In this document: positions 1 through 9,475 of the stretch, piece after piece
How positions within the stretch are numbered: the first letter of the stretch is position 1
How the letters are laid out: each line of letters begins with the position of its first letter
Assembly (NCBI GenBank): GCA_031472005.1
Contig: PZJY01000017.1
Location: forward strand, 1 to 15,153
DNA: 15,153 nt
Source: Tetracladium setigerum
Taxonomy: Eukaryota; Ascomycota; Leotiomycetes; Helotiales
Direction: 5' to 3'
The notes under the pieces: model-generated
Database searches by the model: none
What the model was told of the DNA's origin: nothing
The model's input: the letters and a program-made list of their open reading frames with translations, nothing else
Made by a program: the position numbers and the translations under genes

Positions 1-114
1 TAACCCTAACCCTAACCCTAACCCTAACCCTAACCCTAACCCTAACCTAACCCTAACCCTAACCCTAACCTAACCCTAACCCTAACCTAACCCTAACCCT
101 AACCCTAACCCCCC
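1..114. repeat. Terminal telomere repeat, (CCCTAA)n
   Basis: The window begins with about 19 head-to-tail CCCTAA units, which is the C-strand of the TTAGGG telomere common to filamentous fungi. Orientation places the physical chromosome end at base 1. Three units are shortened to CCTAA (around 46-51, 69-71 and 86-90). These may be true variant repeats or homopolymer length errors. The tract ends in a C-run and passes directly into AT-rich DNA with no gene between. Confidence 0.97.
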
Positions 115-139
115 TGACATATATCTATAAAAGTGTATT

Positions 140-760
140 AAATGTTAAGCGAGTGTAGCCGCGAGATCGACCTCTTCCTCCTCTTTATTTACCGCTATCT
201 CTTCTTAAACTTAAGCATTAATAAGCATATCCCCTTATTATTATTATTATTACGAAGTTCGTTCGCCTCGTCTTAATCGTTAATATTAGCATTATCTAGT
301 TTATCTCCTTTATTAACGCGGGGATTATATACGTCGCTATCGTCGTAAATATTAAGCGGATTAAGCTCCGGTTCTTCATCGATAAGGGGGCGGTTCAATA
401 TCGATTCGCGGCTAAATTAAATTAGACTTATATCTCGTATACTTTTGAATTCGAGGATAATATATCCACTTCTATCTAATTAATCGATATAAATATCCGA
501 GCTATTTATTTCTATTAGCGTTAAAGACGGAGAGTTATAGCTATATTTATAATTAAGTAGATTATTAAGATCTTTATTTTATTCCTCTTAAATAATTATA
601 AGTTTATTAACTTTAAGCGTTCTCTTAACGAATAAATCGATATCTATTAATATATAAATAATTTAGAATCTACGTAATCAATATTTAGTTCCTTAGATAA
701 AAAGTCCTTTAATCGGAGGTTATCTAGTATCGATAATATCTTAATGCTTTAAAGCGGGGT
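140..760 (-). pseudogene. RIP-degraded coding remnant, family unknown
   Basis: Read on the minus strand, the DNA looks like a former protein. A stretch of more than 60 codons (roughly 485 down to 260) is in one frame with two TAA codons, each explicable as CAA mutated to TAA. It contains acidic segments such as LIDEEPELNPLNIYDDSDVY, followed further on by an Asn run encoded by (AAT)n. Upstream of it (higher coordinates) is another protein-like stretch containing DNLRLKDFLSKELNIDYVDS, without stops. I do not recognise the family. Position next to the telomere and heavy RIP suggest a repeated subtelomeric or transposon protein, but this is inference. A chance open frame in RIP DNA is possible. 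Confidence 0.35.
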
Positions 761-1063
761 AAATGAAGTGGCTTAGCTTTTTAAAGAGGAATTTAAACCA
801 CTTAATCTAATTCCATTATTAGAACCACCTTTTAAATTACGAATTCCATTATTAGAAGCACCGCTAAAGCTATTAATATAGTCGTTGGACTCGAAGTTAT
901 TAGACTCTTAAGAACTATAAACTTAAATCTTTATAACGCTTAAGTAAGGCCCGATTCTTTTTTAATAAACGGTTATAAGAGAGTCTTTTATATCGCCGAC
1001 GTGGACCCCGCTTAGAGTGAACTAATACTTAAACGGCGGGGAAGGCTTTCGCTATTTAAAGAC

Positions 1064-1138
1064 GTTACGCTTGCAAATCGGTTCGACTTCGCGGATAATA
1101 AGGGTCTAAGGCGATAGAAGTTCGACGTCGAATCTATA
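1064..1138 (+). repeat. Left half of an interrupted ~220-bp repeat unit
   Basis: From GTTACGCTT at 1064, through a 35-base block, to AAGGCGAT at 1108 and on to CTATA at 1134, this segment lines up without gaps over 52 bases with 8377-8428, and the similarity continues to about 8445. Most mismatches are transitions, as RIP produces. It is the left flank of the retrotransposon. The right flank from 8225 continues the same unit, so the element split one repeat. Confidence 0.65.
1134..1138 (+). repeat. Target-site duplication CTATA (left)
   Basis: The five bases CTATA directly before the left LTR are repeated exactly at 8225-8229, directly after the right LTR. A 5-bp duplication is typical of Ty3/Gypsy integrases and fixes the element boundaries. 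Confidence 0.9.
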
Positions 1139-1612
1139 TGTTACGAACGTGATCCTGGGAGTCAAGTGACCCCCAGGAGCACACTGGATCCTGGGAGCCT
1201 GAGGCTCGGGAGCACTATGGATCCTGGAGTAAGGCTCTTAGGAACCACTTTATAAAGAACTCATAAGATTAATAATAATAGTATTAATTATATAAGTGAA
1301 AAGGTAATAGTAAGTTATGGGCCTAGTCACGTGATTGAGTCGATATATGTTTATATTAAGACATGTCGACTCTTAGGAGTCGACGGTGTCGACGGGTCGA
1401 TAGTATCGACTTAGTCGACTTCTCGACTTTAAGAGAACGAAGATTATATATAAGATAAGATAATTTTTATTAAATAAGAACTTCGTGCTTAACTTAAATC
1501 GAATATCTTTTATTCTAATAACTAGTCTATTGCCGTACTTATGATCCGCTCTTTATTAACGAATATTAACTTAACTTAACTATTTACTTCCGTGTAAATA
1601 GTAACCGTTACA
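1139..1612 (+). repeat. Left LTR (474 bp)
   Basis: It starts TGTTACGAACGTGATCC and ends GTAACCGTTACA, and pairs with 7752-8224. The first 70 bases keep many CpA/TpG (CTGGG, CACTGG) that are AA/TA in the right LTR, so RIP hit the two copies differently. It contains TCACGTGA at 1327-1334 and a 20-bp perfect hairpin sequence GTCGACTCTTAGGAGTCGAC at 1365-1384. Confidence 0.95.
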
Positions 1613-1644
1613 CTTTAAGCACCTTCTTAGAGACCCGACTCATA

Positions 1645-2600
1645 ATACACCACGATGTCTTCCCGAGGACCACCACCGCCACTCCGACTAGTGATAACGG
1701 GATTCAATTAGCTTCGCTAAAGGGAAAGCTACCCGACCTCTATCACGGATAACGTTTTAAGCTCCGAGAATTCCTTACCTAATGTAAACTCTATTAAGTA
1801 TTCAATAAAGATAAGTTCTCTAGCGCCGCCGAACGAACTATATAGGCCGCTTCGTTCTTACGAGACTAGCCTTTAACTAGGTCGAGCCTCACTTAAACGA
1901 CGTTATAGAAAACATTAATCCGCCCGAACTAGTTAATACCGACGCCGAGCCATTCACCCGCACCTTATTTAACTTATAAGATAGGTTCGAATAAGGTATT
2001 ACTTAGATCTTCGGGGATTAAGATTAAGAATTTACCGCGGATATTAACTTACGAAAGCTTCGCTAAATAACCACTATCGCTAAGTACGTCGCTAAGTTCT
2101 AACGATTATAAGCTATCTTAGCTTAAGATAACACCGCCGCTAATTCTTAGTTCTACTCGGGACTAAAAGTAAATATTAAGGACGAGATCCATCGATTGCC
2201 TGAACGACCGGATGAATTAGCTGAAATGATTAAAAAAGCACTCCATTTCGACTAACGTATCACGGAACGTCTGATAGAGCAAGGATATGGGATTCCTAAG
2301 AATTATCACGGAACCCTTAAGAAACCTCGCTATTAAGGACGAAATATCTAAAGTAATAACTATTATAGACCTCGGCTAATAGAACTAGATATAATCTAAA
2401 AGAAACCTAAGTTTTAATTAAAGAAATAGCTTTTAAAGGAAGTAATAGAGAAACGAAGGAAGGAGGGACTTTACTTTAAATATGGATATACGGGCCACCG
2501 AGCAGACTCTTATAAAAAAGGGAAAATAGGATAAAAGAAGTAAGCCGTATCCCTTAAAATCCGATAAATAAGCATAGCTATTATAATCTTAAAAGGAAAG
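1645..2600 (+). pseudogene. gag (capsid-nucleocapsid), RIP-destroyed
   Basis: Gag would form the retroelement particle and bind its RNA. From about 1717 the reading LKGKLPDLYHG, followed by a segment with CKLY and later AASFLRD, resembles the Ty3/Gypsy capsid region (retrotrans_gag), broken by TAA/TAG at former Gln codons. At 2472-2513 there is a zinc knuckle with the spacing C-X2-C-X4-H-X4-C, in which all three cysteine positions now read Tyr (TAC, TAT, TAT) and the His (2496-2498) survives. The capsid and knuckle lie in different frames, so at least one indel lies between. The start is uncertain: an ATG at 1655 is not in frame with the capsid region, while ATA at 1645 is and could be a mutated ATG. 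Confidence 0.8.
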
Positions 2601-2699
2601 AAGAATACGCGTGAACGTAACTAGGGAAGATTACTTTAATAAAAATGCCCCACCTACGGATTCTATCTCTACGTCTATTAGCGAGTAGACCCTCTTATA

Positions 2700-3720
2700 G
2701 TTCCTAAAGACGGAACTAATAGCGAACGCTATAATTAAGAGGAATAAAGGAAGGAAAGATATAATAAATACGAAAGCATTATATACGAATACCTTACTAT
2801 GGACTACGACGATGATTACACCCCGGTTTATAAGGACCCTTCTAAGGAGCAGTTCCTAAGGGCCCCCACCGGATGTTACGATCGGAATAAAGGAGGTCTT
2901 TATTACCTTTATCCCGACGATAAGTTAATAAAAGTCCCGAAACGTAAAATATAAATTACGGGATATTACGAGCGTAGTTAGAACGAATTATTTTACAAAT
3001 GTTCTAACGGACTAGGGATAAACGCCTATAATAATAAGTATTAAATGCGTAGCGATTAGGTTCCCGACCCTATAAAGGAAGAAGTTTAACGGGAAGTCTA
3101 ACGAGCTAATCACCTTATAATAAAGGAATAATAGATAGTTATTTAAAGGAAGAACACCCCACTTTTAAAAGGGAATAGATATATCGAATAAACCCTTAAG
3201 ACCTATTTATAATGAACTAAGCACGCTACCTTTCGGAGGATTAGCATATAGCTAAATCTAAGAAGTCGTATATAAGGACGAAGATCGCATCGGATGGATC
3301 TACGTCTAAGGAGAAGACCGACAGTATAATGGCATTAGGATTTACATGCAGGACCTGCCTAATGAAACTCCACCTTACTATCGGGAACTACCTACTCTAA
3401 AAGAAGGAGAGAGCGATGGGTTATCCGGGCATAGAGTGAACGACTTCGTACCTGGAATAATGTCGCGGATTTATGTTAGTACTACTTCGAAAGTATAGAA
3501 CCCAGAATACTTACACTTATTAAAGGACACGTGTACATCGTTACTAGCTATAAAGGAATAGTCCTCGAATAGCAGAACGTACTTAACGGAAGTTTTTATT
3601 AGTAAATGAACGCTAGAGACTCCGGCGAGAAATGTGAAAATCCATACGAAGAACCGCCCCGAGAGCTATGCGCAGCTAGGTACGGATAATTAAAACTAGA
3701 CGTTAAGATCCCTTAAATCT
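2700..3720 (+). pseudogene. Gag-protease spacer, unrecognised coding region, partly RIP-poor
   Basis: About 1 kb of coding-like sequence lies between the zinc knuckle and the protease. From an ATG at 2799 the frame is open for about 50 codons, is rich in Tyr and Asp (starting MDYDDDYTPVYKDPSKEQF), then continues with TAA/TAG at likely former Gln codons. From about 3268 another frame is open for about 70 codons after one TAA (for example YNGIRIYMQDLPNETPPYY). The stretch 3270-3680 keeps many CpA and TpG, unlike its flanks. I recognise no domain. It could be a long gag C-terminus or spacer, or a copy-specific insertion. Confidence 0.5.
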
Positions 3721-3724
3721 TAAG

Positions 3725-6700
3725 ATTAGTTATAATAATAATTAATTTAGGATTTATGGAAACTTTATATCTATAACGTTAGTTAAGAAATATATAGTCG
3801 CCACTTATATTAAAGGGAAACCTTATTAACTCGTTATAGTCGATGGATTTAAAATTAATTATAATAGTGGAGAAGTAGAATTATAAATAATTCCTCTCAT
3901 TATAGTTATATACTTAGGATATAAGGAAGAAATCACGTTTAATATTATTAATATCTTATATAATGTTATCTTAGGATTACCTTAGCTTAAGGCTTATAAC
4001 TTAATAATCGATTAGATAAATAAAATAGTGGACTTTAAGAGGTGTAATTGCGAAAAGGAACGAATTATCTTATAACTAGATAAGGACGAGTTTATAAGTT
4101 AGTAAAGGCTAAAAGCAGCTAAACCTATACGCCTATTAAAAGAGGGTACGAAAGAGGTACTATTGCCGAAACAATATGAGGAATTCCGAGACTTATTCAC
4201 CGAGGTATAAGATCTCATAGTATTACCGGCATACCAGGATTAAGATCACGAGATTATCTTAAAAGAAGACGTAAAACCGGTTTACGAACTATTACGTAGA
4301 ATAAACGATACGGACTTAAGGACGCTTAAAATCTTTATTAACGAAATGTTAATAAAAGGATATATTAAGGAATCTAAATCTCCGTGAGGAGCACTTATCT
4401 TCTTTATATTAAAACTTAAAATTAATAAACGACGCCCGTTATAAATTAGCGAAAACTAAACGACCACACTATTAAAGATCATTATTCACTACTACTACTC
4501 GACGATCTAAGGGACAAGATATAAGGATCAAAGATCTTTACCCAGATCGACCTGAAGTTAGCCTTTAATCTTATAAGAATAAAGGAAGGCGACGAAAGTA
4601 AGATTACTTTTTTATACTTAATAAGGATTATATAAGTTCCTAGTAATACACTTCGGATTATATAATGCCCTAGCCACCTTCTAACGATTAATTAATAATA
4701 CTTTACGAGAATACATTAACGTATTTTATATTATTTACCTTAACGATATCCTTATCTATTTAAAGGACGTCGCCGAACACGAGAAGCACGTTAGGCTAGT
4801 TTTTTAAGCTTTACGAAAACACTATTTAAAAGTTAGCCTAAATAAATGCCACTTCTTAATAAAACGAGTTAAGTTTTATAAATATATTATTATTATTATA
4901 AACGGATTCGAAATGGACTTAAATAAGGTTAAAGCAATACTTAAGTGGGAATTATTAATAAATATAAAAGAAATATAGAGTTTCTTAAGTTTTTATAATT
5001 ATTACCGACGCTATATTAAGAACTACTTAATAATTACGAAACCACTCACGGACCTCACTTATAAAGATTAAATATTCGAATAAACTCTTAAAGCTTAGAA
5101 AGCTATAGACACGCTAAAAGAAATATTCGCTAAGGAACCAATTCTTAACATTACGACCTTACGAAACTAAAACGGGTAGAAACGGACTCGTCGGACTTCG
5201 CTATTAAAGTAATTTATAATTAACCCGGCGAAGATAATCGCTAGTGATTAATCGTATTCTTCTTAAGAAAACTCATATTCGCGAAACTTAATTATAAGAT
5301 CTATAATAAGGAGTTACTTGTAATTATTATAACGTTACGAGAATAGAAGGTATACTTAGAAGGGTCGTCTACGAAGATAGATATTCTTTCTAATTATAAG
5401 AATCTTATCTATTTTATAACGATTAAAGAACTCAATAGGCGACAAGTCCGATAGGCCGAAACACTTTCGTTATATAACTTTAATATTCGATATATTAAAG
5501 GCTCCGAGAACGCTCGAGCCGATGCACTTAATAAAAAACCAAAATATATAGGTAATAAGACCTCGCCTTTAAGAGTAATACTCCGACAAGACGGGTCCTC
5601 CTTGGTATATAACCGAGTGTAAATAGCCGTTATTATGCGACTTAAGGATTAAACCTTCGAAGAACTTATTCGAAAGGGTACGATTAAGACCCTATGCGAA
5701 ATAATAAACGAAGGAATTAAGAAACGGATTCTTAAGGAACGTGGAAGGATTATTACTCTTTTAAGAAAGAACTTATATTCTAACCGGAGTACGAAAAGCC
5801 TTCGTATAATAATAATATAAGCTGCTAGCTTATAGGTATTAGGGAATAGCTAAGACCCTCGCGAGGCTATTTAGGAAATACTACTTCCTTAAGATTAGGA
5901 ATATAATTAAAGAGGTTATAACTTAATGCGATATATATATACGGAATAAGTTATCTCGACACGCTCCGTATAGACTTATAAAATCACCTATAACCCCGAC
6001 ACGACTATAAGGATCGATAGCTCTCGACTTTATTATTAAGCTACCACCCTCTAAAGATCCTATAACGGGAGTCGTGTACGATTCGATCCTTATTATAACG
6101 TGCCTCCTAACTAAATACGTATATATAATACTATACTTCGAATTAAGTACAGCCGAGCAGATAGCTAACACGTTTATCCGATAAATCATTGCATAACACG
6201 GAGTACCGGATGAAATCCTCTCGGACCGCGATAAATTATTTAAATTAAAGTTCTAGATATTATTAATGGCTAAGCTTAAGATTAAAAAGAAAATGTTAAC
6301 CGCTTTTTATCCCTAAACCGATGGTTAGACAGAACGTATTAATTAAATAATGAAAGCCTACCTACGTTGCTACGTTAATTATAAATAGGATAACTAGGTA
6401 GAACTCTTACCGTTAGCTTAGTTTATATTTAATAACGTAGATATAGAAATAACGGGTATATCACCGTTCTTCGCGAACTTTAGATTTAACCTTAAGGCAT
6501 ATAATTATCCGTTAGTCGATACTAAAAACGTAAAAGTAGCTAATATCCGAGTGGATTAGTTAAAGAACTTATATAAAGAACTTGCTGCCGATATCTTATT
6601 TTTATTATAATAATTAGTAATTTATTATAACTCGAAGCGTGGAGTGGGACCTACGCTAAAAGAGGGGATAAAGTTTATTTATTACGAAAAAACATTAATA

Positions 6701-7135
6701 TATAAAGATTAAGCGATAAATTAAATTATAAGAAGTTAGGGCCGTTTAAAATTTTAAAAGTTATCGGATTAATTAATTACGAACTCTAACTACTTAGGAT
6801 ATGGAAAATATATAACCGATTCTATATTTCCCTCCTTAAGAAAGCATTACTAGGAGCGCCTCTAGCCCTTAATATAAATATTTAACTTGTTAACCCGGAC
6901 GCCGAATATAAAGTAAAAATAATCCTAGATTATAAACGAATTAGAAACCGGAACTACTACCTTATTAAATAGTTAAATTACCTATATACTGAAAACACTT
7001 AAGAACCCTTAGCAAATCTTAAGTGCCTTAAGAAGATAACCGCGTATCACTATCGGCAGACTACGTTAAGCCACCGAAACTTAAACTCGTCTAGAAAGCC
7101 GAGGAAGCATCGAACTCGGACAGGGCCTCGATAAG
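3725..7135 (+). pseudogene. pol polyprotein: protease, RT, RNase H, integrase, chromodomain (RIP-destroyed)
   Basis: Pol copies the element RNA to DNA and inserts it. The protease is degenerate: a candidate catalytic triad reads Asn-Leu-Gly near 3744, and the conserved ILGLPW block ends in TAG at 3983. Reverse transcriptase shows KIFTQIDLKLAFNLIRIKEG and the catalytic YxDD box at 4736-4747 reads YLND, with the first Asp lost. RNase H shows the DSSDFAI core at 5185 and ENARADAL at 5506. In integrase the N-terminal HHCC finger is damaged (His to Tyr at 5816 and 5831, second Cys to Tyr at 5936), but the core D (6026), D (6224) and E (6332) are intact with exactly 35 residues between the last two. 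A chromodomain (EYKVKIILD start, NT-stop-EP end) occupies about 6904-7060. Frame changes fall near 5150 and 5770-5800. Many stops make it non-functional. Confidence 0.92.
6904..7060 (+). other. Chromodomain remnant at the pol C-terminus
   Basis: Directly after the integrase C-terminal region the sequence reads EYKVKIILDYKRI, then YYLIK, stop, LNYLYTENT, stop, EPL. This follows the chromodomain layout (EYEVE.ILD, then YLVKW.GY..E..TWEP), with both conserved Trp codons changed to TAG. In chromoviruses this domain binds histone marks and steers integration into heterochromatin, which fits the telomeric position and the nested insertion here. The structural assignment is firm; targeting is inferred from the family. 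Confidence 0.8.
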
Positions 7136-7159
7136 CACTAAGTCCTCCTCCGCGTTCTA

Positions 7160-7584
7160 TAATAAGGAAGGGTCGTTTAAGGGAATAGAAGTAAGCTCGC
7201 TCTCGGACCAGCCGGTCCCCCCTCGATTAATTCCCGTTCTAAACGCTCTCGCTCCTTAGCGGCATTTAACTTTGTAATCGATTTTAAACCACGACGAAGT
7301 ATTTCCGCTACGCGCGATCGAAAGGCCTCCCTTTATTTCTTTATACGAATTAGCTTCGCACTTATCTCACTTAAGCGCTTAAATAATTTTCGTTACTTAG
7401 CCTAAGCCTCGTTCCACTCGTTCGCTAGTTTCTTTTTAACGCGTTCTAATTTCTTCCATTCTGCGTCGGAAGGACTATAGACGTCGTATTTCACCCCGAC
7501 TTTAATGTATTTAAAACATTTCGAGTAGCCTAGAGCTACTAAGCACTTCGTACCACGTTTAACGCAACGCGAGCAAGCCGGCAT
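7160..7584 (-). pseudogene. Antisense ORF with Zn2Cys6-like zinc cluster and basic coiled-coil tail
   Basis: On the strand opposite gag-pol, an ATG at 7584 opens a 60-codon frame with MPACSRCVKRGTKC. Cysteines 4, 7, 14 and 23, plus tyrosines 26 and 33, have the spacing C-X2-C-X6-C-X8-C-X2-Y-X6-Y. If both Tyr (TAC) are RIP-mutated Cys (TGC), this is exactly a fungal Zn(II)2Cys6 binuclear cluster, a DNA-binding fold of transcription regulators. After a TAG at 7399 the same frame continues as Lys/Arg/Glu-rich, helix-forming sequence to about 7215 (for example KERERLERELIE), with TAA/TAG at likely former Gln codons, then shifts frame. The whole would be about 140 residues. It lies between the chromodomain and the right LTR. 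Function is unknown; regulation of the element is only a guess. Confidence 0.55.
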
Positions 7585-7739
7585 TTCAATTCCTTAAGTC
7601 TTATAACGCTCGTACACGTTTTATCAATTAGTTATTATTTTCTTTAATCGATCAGCGGTTATAATAGGAAAGGAAGATAGCCGTGGGCTAATAGCGATGT
7701 TTCCTTTAACGTACTTAAGTGTGAAGACTATACTAGGCT

Positions 7740-7751
7740 AGAAGGGGGAAG
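7740..7751 (+). other. Polypurine tract
   Basis: AGAAGGGGGAAG ends immediately before the TG of the right LTR. In LTR retroelements this purine run primes plus-strand DNA synthesis. Its preservation in heavily mutated DNA is helped by its lack of CpA. Confidence 0.75.
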
Positions 7752-8224
7752 TGTTACGAACGTGATCCTAAGAGTTAAGTGACCCCTAAGAGCACATTAG
7801 ATCCTAGGAGCCTAAGGCTCGGGAGCACTATAAATCCTAGGAGTAAGGCTCTTAGGAATTACTTTATAGAGAACTCATAGGATTAGTAATAGTAGTATTA
7901 ATTATATAAGTGAAAAGGCAATAGCAAGCTATAGGCCTAATCACGTGATTGGGTCGACATGTGTTCATGCTAAGACATATCGACTCTCGGGAGTCGACGG
8001 TGTCGACGGTCGATGGTATCGACTTAGTCGACTTCTCGACTTTAAGAGAACGAAGATATATATAAGGATAAGATAGTTTTCATTAGATAAGAACTTCGTG
8101 CTTAACTTAAATCGAATATCTTTATTCTAGTAATTAGTCTATTGCCGTACTTATGATCCGCTCTCTGTCAACGAATACTAACCTGACTTAGCTATTTACT
8201 TCCGTGTAAATAGTAACCGTTACA
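7752..8224 (+). repeat. Right LTR (473 bp)
   Basis: It pairs end to end with the left LTR. Differences are almost all C/T or G/A, for instance CCTGGGAGTC versus CCTAAGAGTT near the start. It keeps TCACGTGA at 7941-7948 and the TCGACTC/GAGTCGA hairpin at 7980-7997, with a loop TCGG instead of the left LTR's TTAG. It is followed by the CTATA target duplication. Confidence 0.95.
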
Positions 8225-8640
8225 CTATACCGATTATCGACCAGGTAGAGACTTATAAAGTAGTAATAGCTTAATTAAAAGTGGCTTAATAAGGTATTAA
8301 TAATTAAAGATTCGCTATTAGAGCTAACTATATAATAACTTAAATACGACTTATATTTCCTAGACCTCGAGAGGAGGTTACGCTTATAAGACGATTTAAT
8401 TTTTTAACTAGCGAAGTTTTAAGGCGATGGGTTTTCGAGGTCGAAGCTATAGCGATTTGCGACCGATTAAGGTCTTATAAAGAGTGAAGAGCTTAATTAA
8501 AAGAGGCTTAAAGAGGTGCTAGTAATTAAAGACTCGCTATTAAGGCGATTATATAATAACTTAAACACGGCTTCCATTTCTTAAACTCTTAAGTGGAGCT
8601 AATATTACTAGTAATACCGGGGGAGCTTATTAATTATAAC
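8225..8640 (+). repeat. Decayed tandem repeat, ~220-bp period, units A1 and A2
   Basis: ACTTATAAAG at 8251 recurs as TCTTATAAAG at 8473, and about 115 bp after each match closely (a shared run is TATATAATAACTTAAA near 8330 and 8550). Spacing is about 222 bp. Unit A1 starts with the retrotransposon target duplication CTATA at 8225-8229, and the part to its left was carried to 1064-1138 by the insertion. No ORF is visible. Confidence 0.6.
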
Positions 8641-9070
8641 CACTATTCCCTTAATTTTAAGCAAGTCCACTTAAGCCTTACGCTCGTATTTTAACTCGTT
8701 AGGCGGCTTTACGGGTGCGCTTAAAGAGCTTACGCTCGGTAAATATGCGACGAGTACGGGGCATTATAATAGGTTAAAGAGAGAAAAGGGTCGCGATATA
8801 AGACGTAAAAGATAATAAATCGAAGGTTTTTCGATCGCTATTCGGTAATAAAAAGACGTTAATAAAGAATTAAAAAAGAGAAATAGTAAGAGATTACTCG
8901 GAACCTAGGGAATATTATACTAAGCTTAATTTTAGAGCGCCTTTAACGTGAAGAAAATATAAAATATATAATAATTAAGTAAAATAAGGTTAAGAATTAA
9001 AAGTTAAAAGAGGGGAGTTTTAAAAGATAATATAATATTATAAGAAAAGAAATAAGGAAAGAGGGGAGCG
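8641..9070. other. AT-rich RIP DNA, no gene seen
   Basis: This is RIP-type sequence with purine-rich stretches (for example around 8860-9065) and no ORF, RNA gene or clear repeat boundary. It is probably transposon or repeat debris. Confidence 0.5.
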
Positions 9071-9475
9071 GTCACGGGGTGTCTTAGGTTACGCTTTTAA
9101 GAATAGTTAGCCACTTCCTCACTAAAAGCGATAGCGACTTAATTACGATCAGAACACGCTAAGTTTACGTTTTAAGATTAATTTAAGCGATAATTTAAAG
9201 CGTATTAGTCGCTTTTCGAGAATAGCTTCTTTAGAATTATAAATAAAAGTTAAAGGGAAAGGAGTTTATTATCGCGATATATTAAGAGTGATCACGGGGT
9301 GTCCCAGGTTACGCTTTTAGGAATAGTCGGCCACTTCCTTACTAAAAAGCGACAACGACTTAGTTACGATTAAAACACGCTAAGTTTACGTTTTAAGATT
9401 AATTCGAGCGATGATTTAGAGCGTATCGGTCGCTTTTCGAGAATGGCTTCCTTAGAATTAGAAGTAAATTAGATT
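9071..9475 (+). repeat. Decayed tandem repeat, 220-bp period, units B1 and B2
   Basis: GTCACGGGGTGTC at 9071 recurs as ATCACGGGGTGTC at 9291, exactly 220 bp later. The next 180 bp match strongly, including ACGCTTTTA(A/G)GAATAG at 9091 and 9311 and TAAGTTTACGTTTTAAGATT in both. Nearly all differences are transitions. Unit B2 fades out near 9475. The period equals that of A1/A2, but beyond GGTTACGCTT I could not align the two pairs convincingly. Confidence 0.7.

Larger units (their letters stand above)
115..1138. other. RIP-degraded telomere-adjacent DNA
   Basis: This is about 1 kb of AT-rich sequence with very few CpA or TpG dinucleotides, many TpA, and retained CpG, as expected after repeat-induced point mutation. 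No intact ORF of useful length is present. It holds a minus-strand coding remnant (listed separately), a 21-bp near-perfect direct repeat AATTCCATTATTAGAA(C/G)CACC at 809-829 and 842-862, and, at its right end, part of a 220-bp repeat unit interrupted by the retrotransposon. Confidence 0.7.
1139..8224 (+). mobile_element. Full-length Ty3/Gypsy (chromodomain) LTR retrotransposon, RIP-inactivated
   Basis: This is a 7,086-bp element bounded by two LTRs beginning TGTTAC and ending GTTACA, with matching 5-bp target duplications. The internal order is gag (capsid-like region and zinc knuckle), protease, reverse transcriptase, RNase H, integrase, chromodomain. That order defines the Metaviridae/Ty3 class and its chromovirus branch. 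A purine tract, AGAAGGGGGAAG at 7740-7751, abuts the right LTR as polypurine tract; no clear tRNA primer site was found after the left LTR. Trp codons have become TAG, Gln codons TAA or TAG, and Cys codons TAT or TAC, all RIP-type transitions. The LTRs differ from each other almost only by transitions. The element is certainly not autonomous. It carries an unusual antisense ORF near the 3' end. Confidence 0.95.

Noticed and set aside
1613..1645. tRNA primer-binding site after the left LTR
   Set aside because: Bases directly after the LTR (CTTTAAGCACC) do not clearly match a tRNA 3' end that I know; RIP may have altered it.
5923..6189. 88-codon minus-strand open frame
   Set aside because: It lies opposite the integrase core, whose own frame shows clear motifs on the plus strand. 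Its composition is that of mutated antisense DNA and it has no domain.
8377..9320. A1/A2 and B1/B2 repeats as one single array
   Set aside because: Both have a period near 220 bp and share GGTTACGCTT, but the rest could not be aligned by eye, so they are reported as separate pairs.
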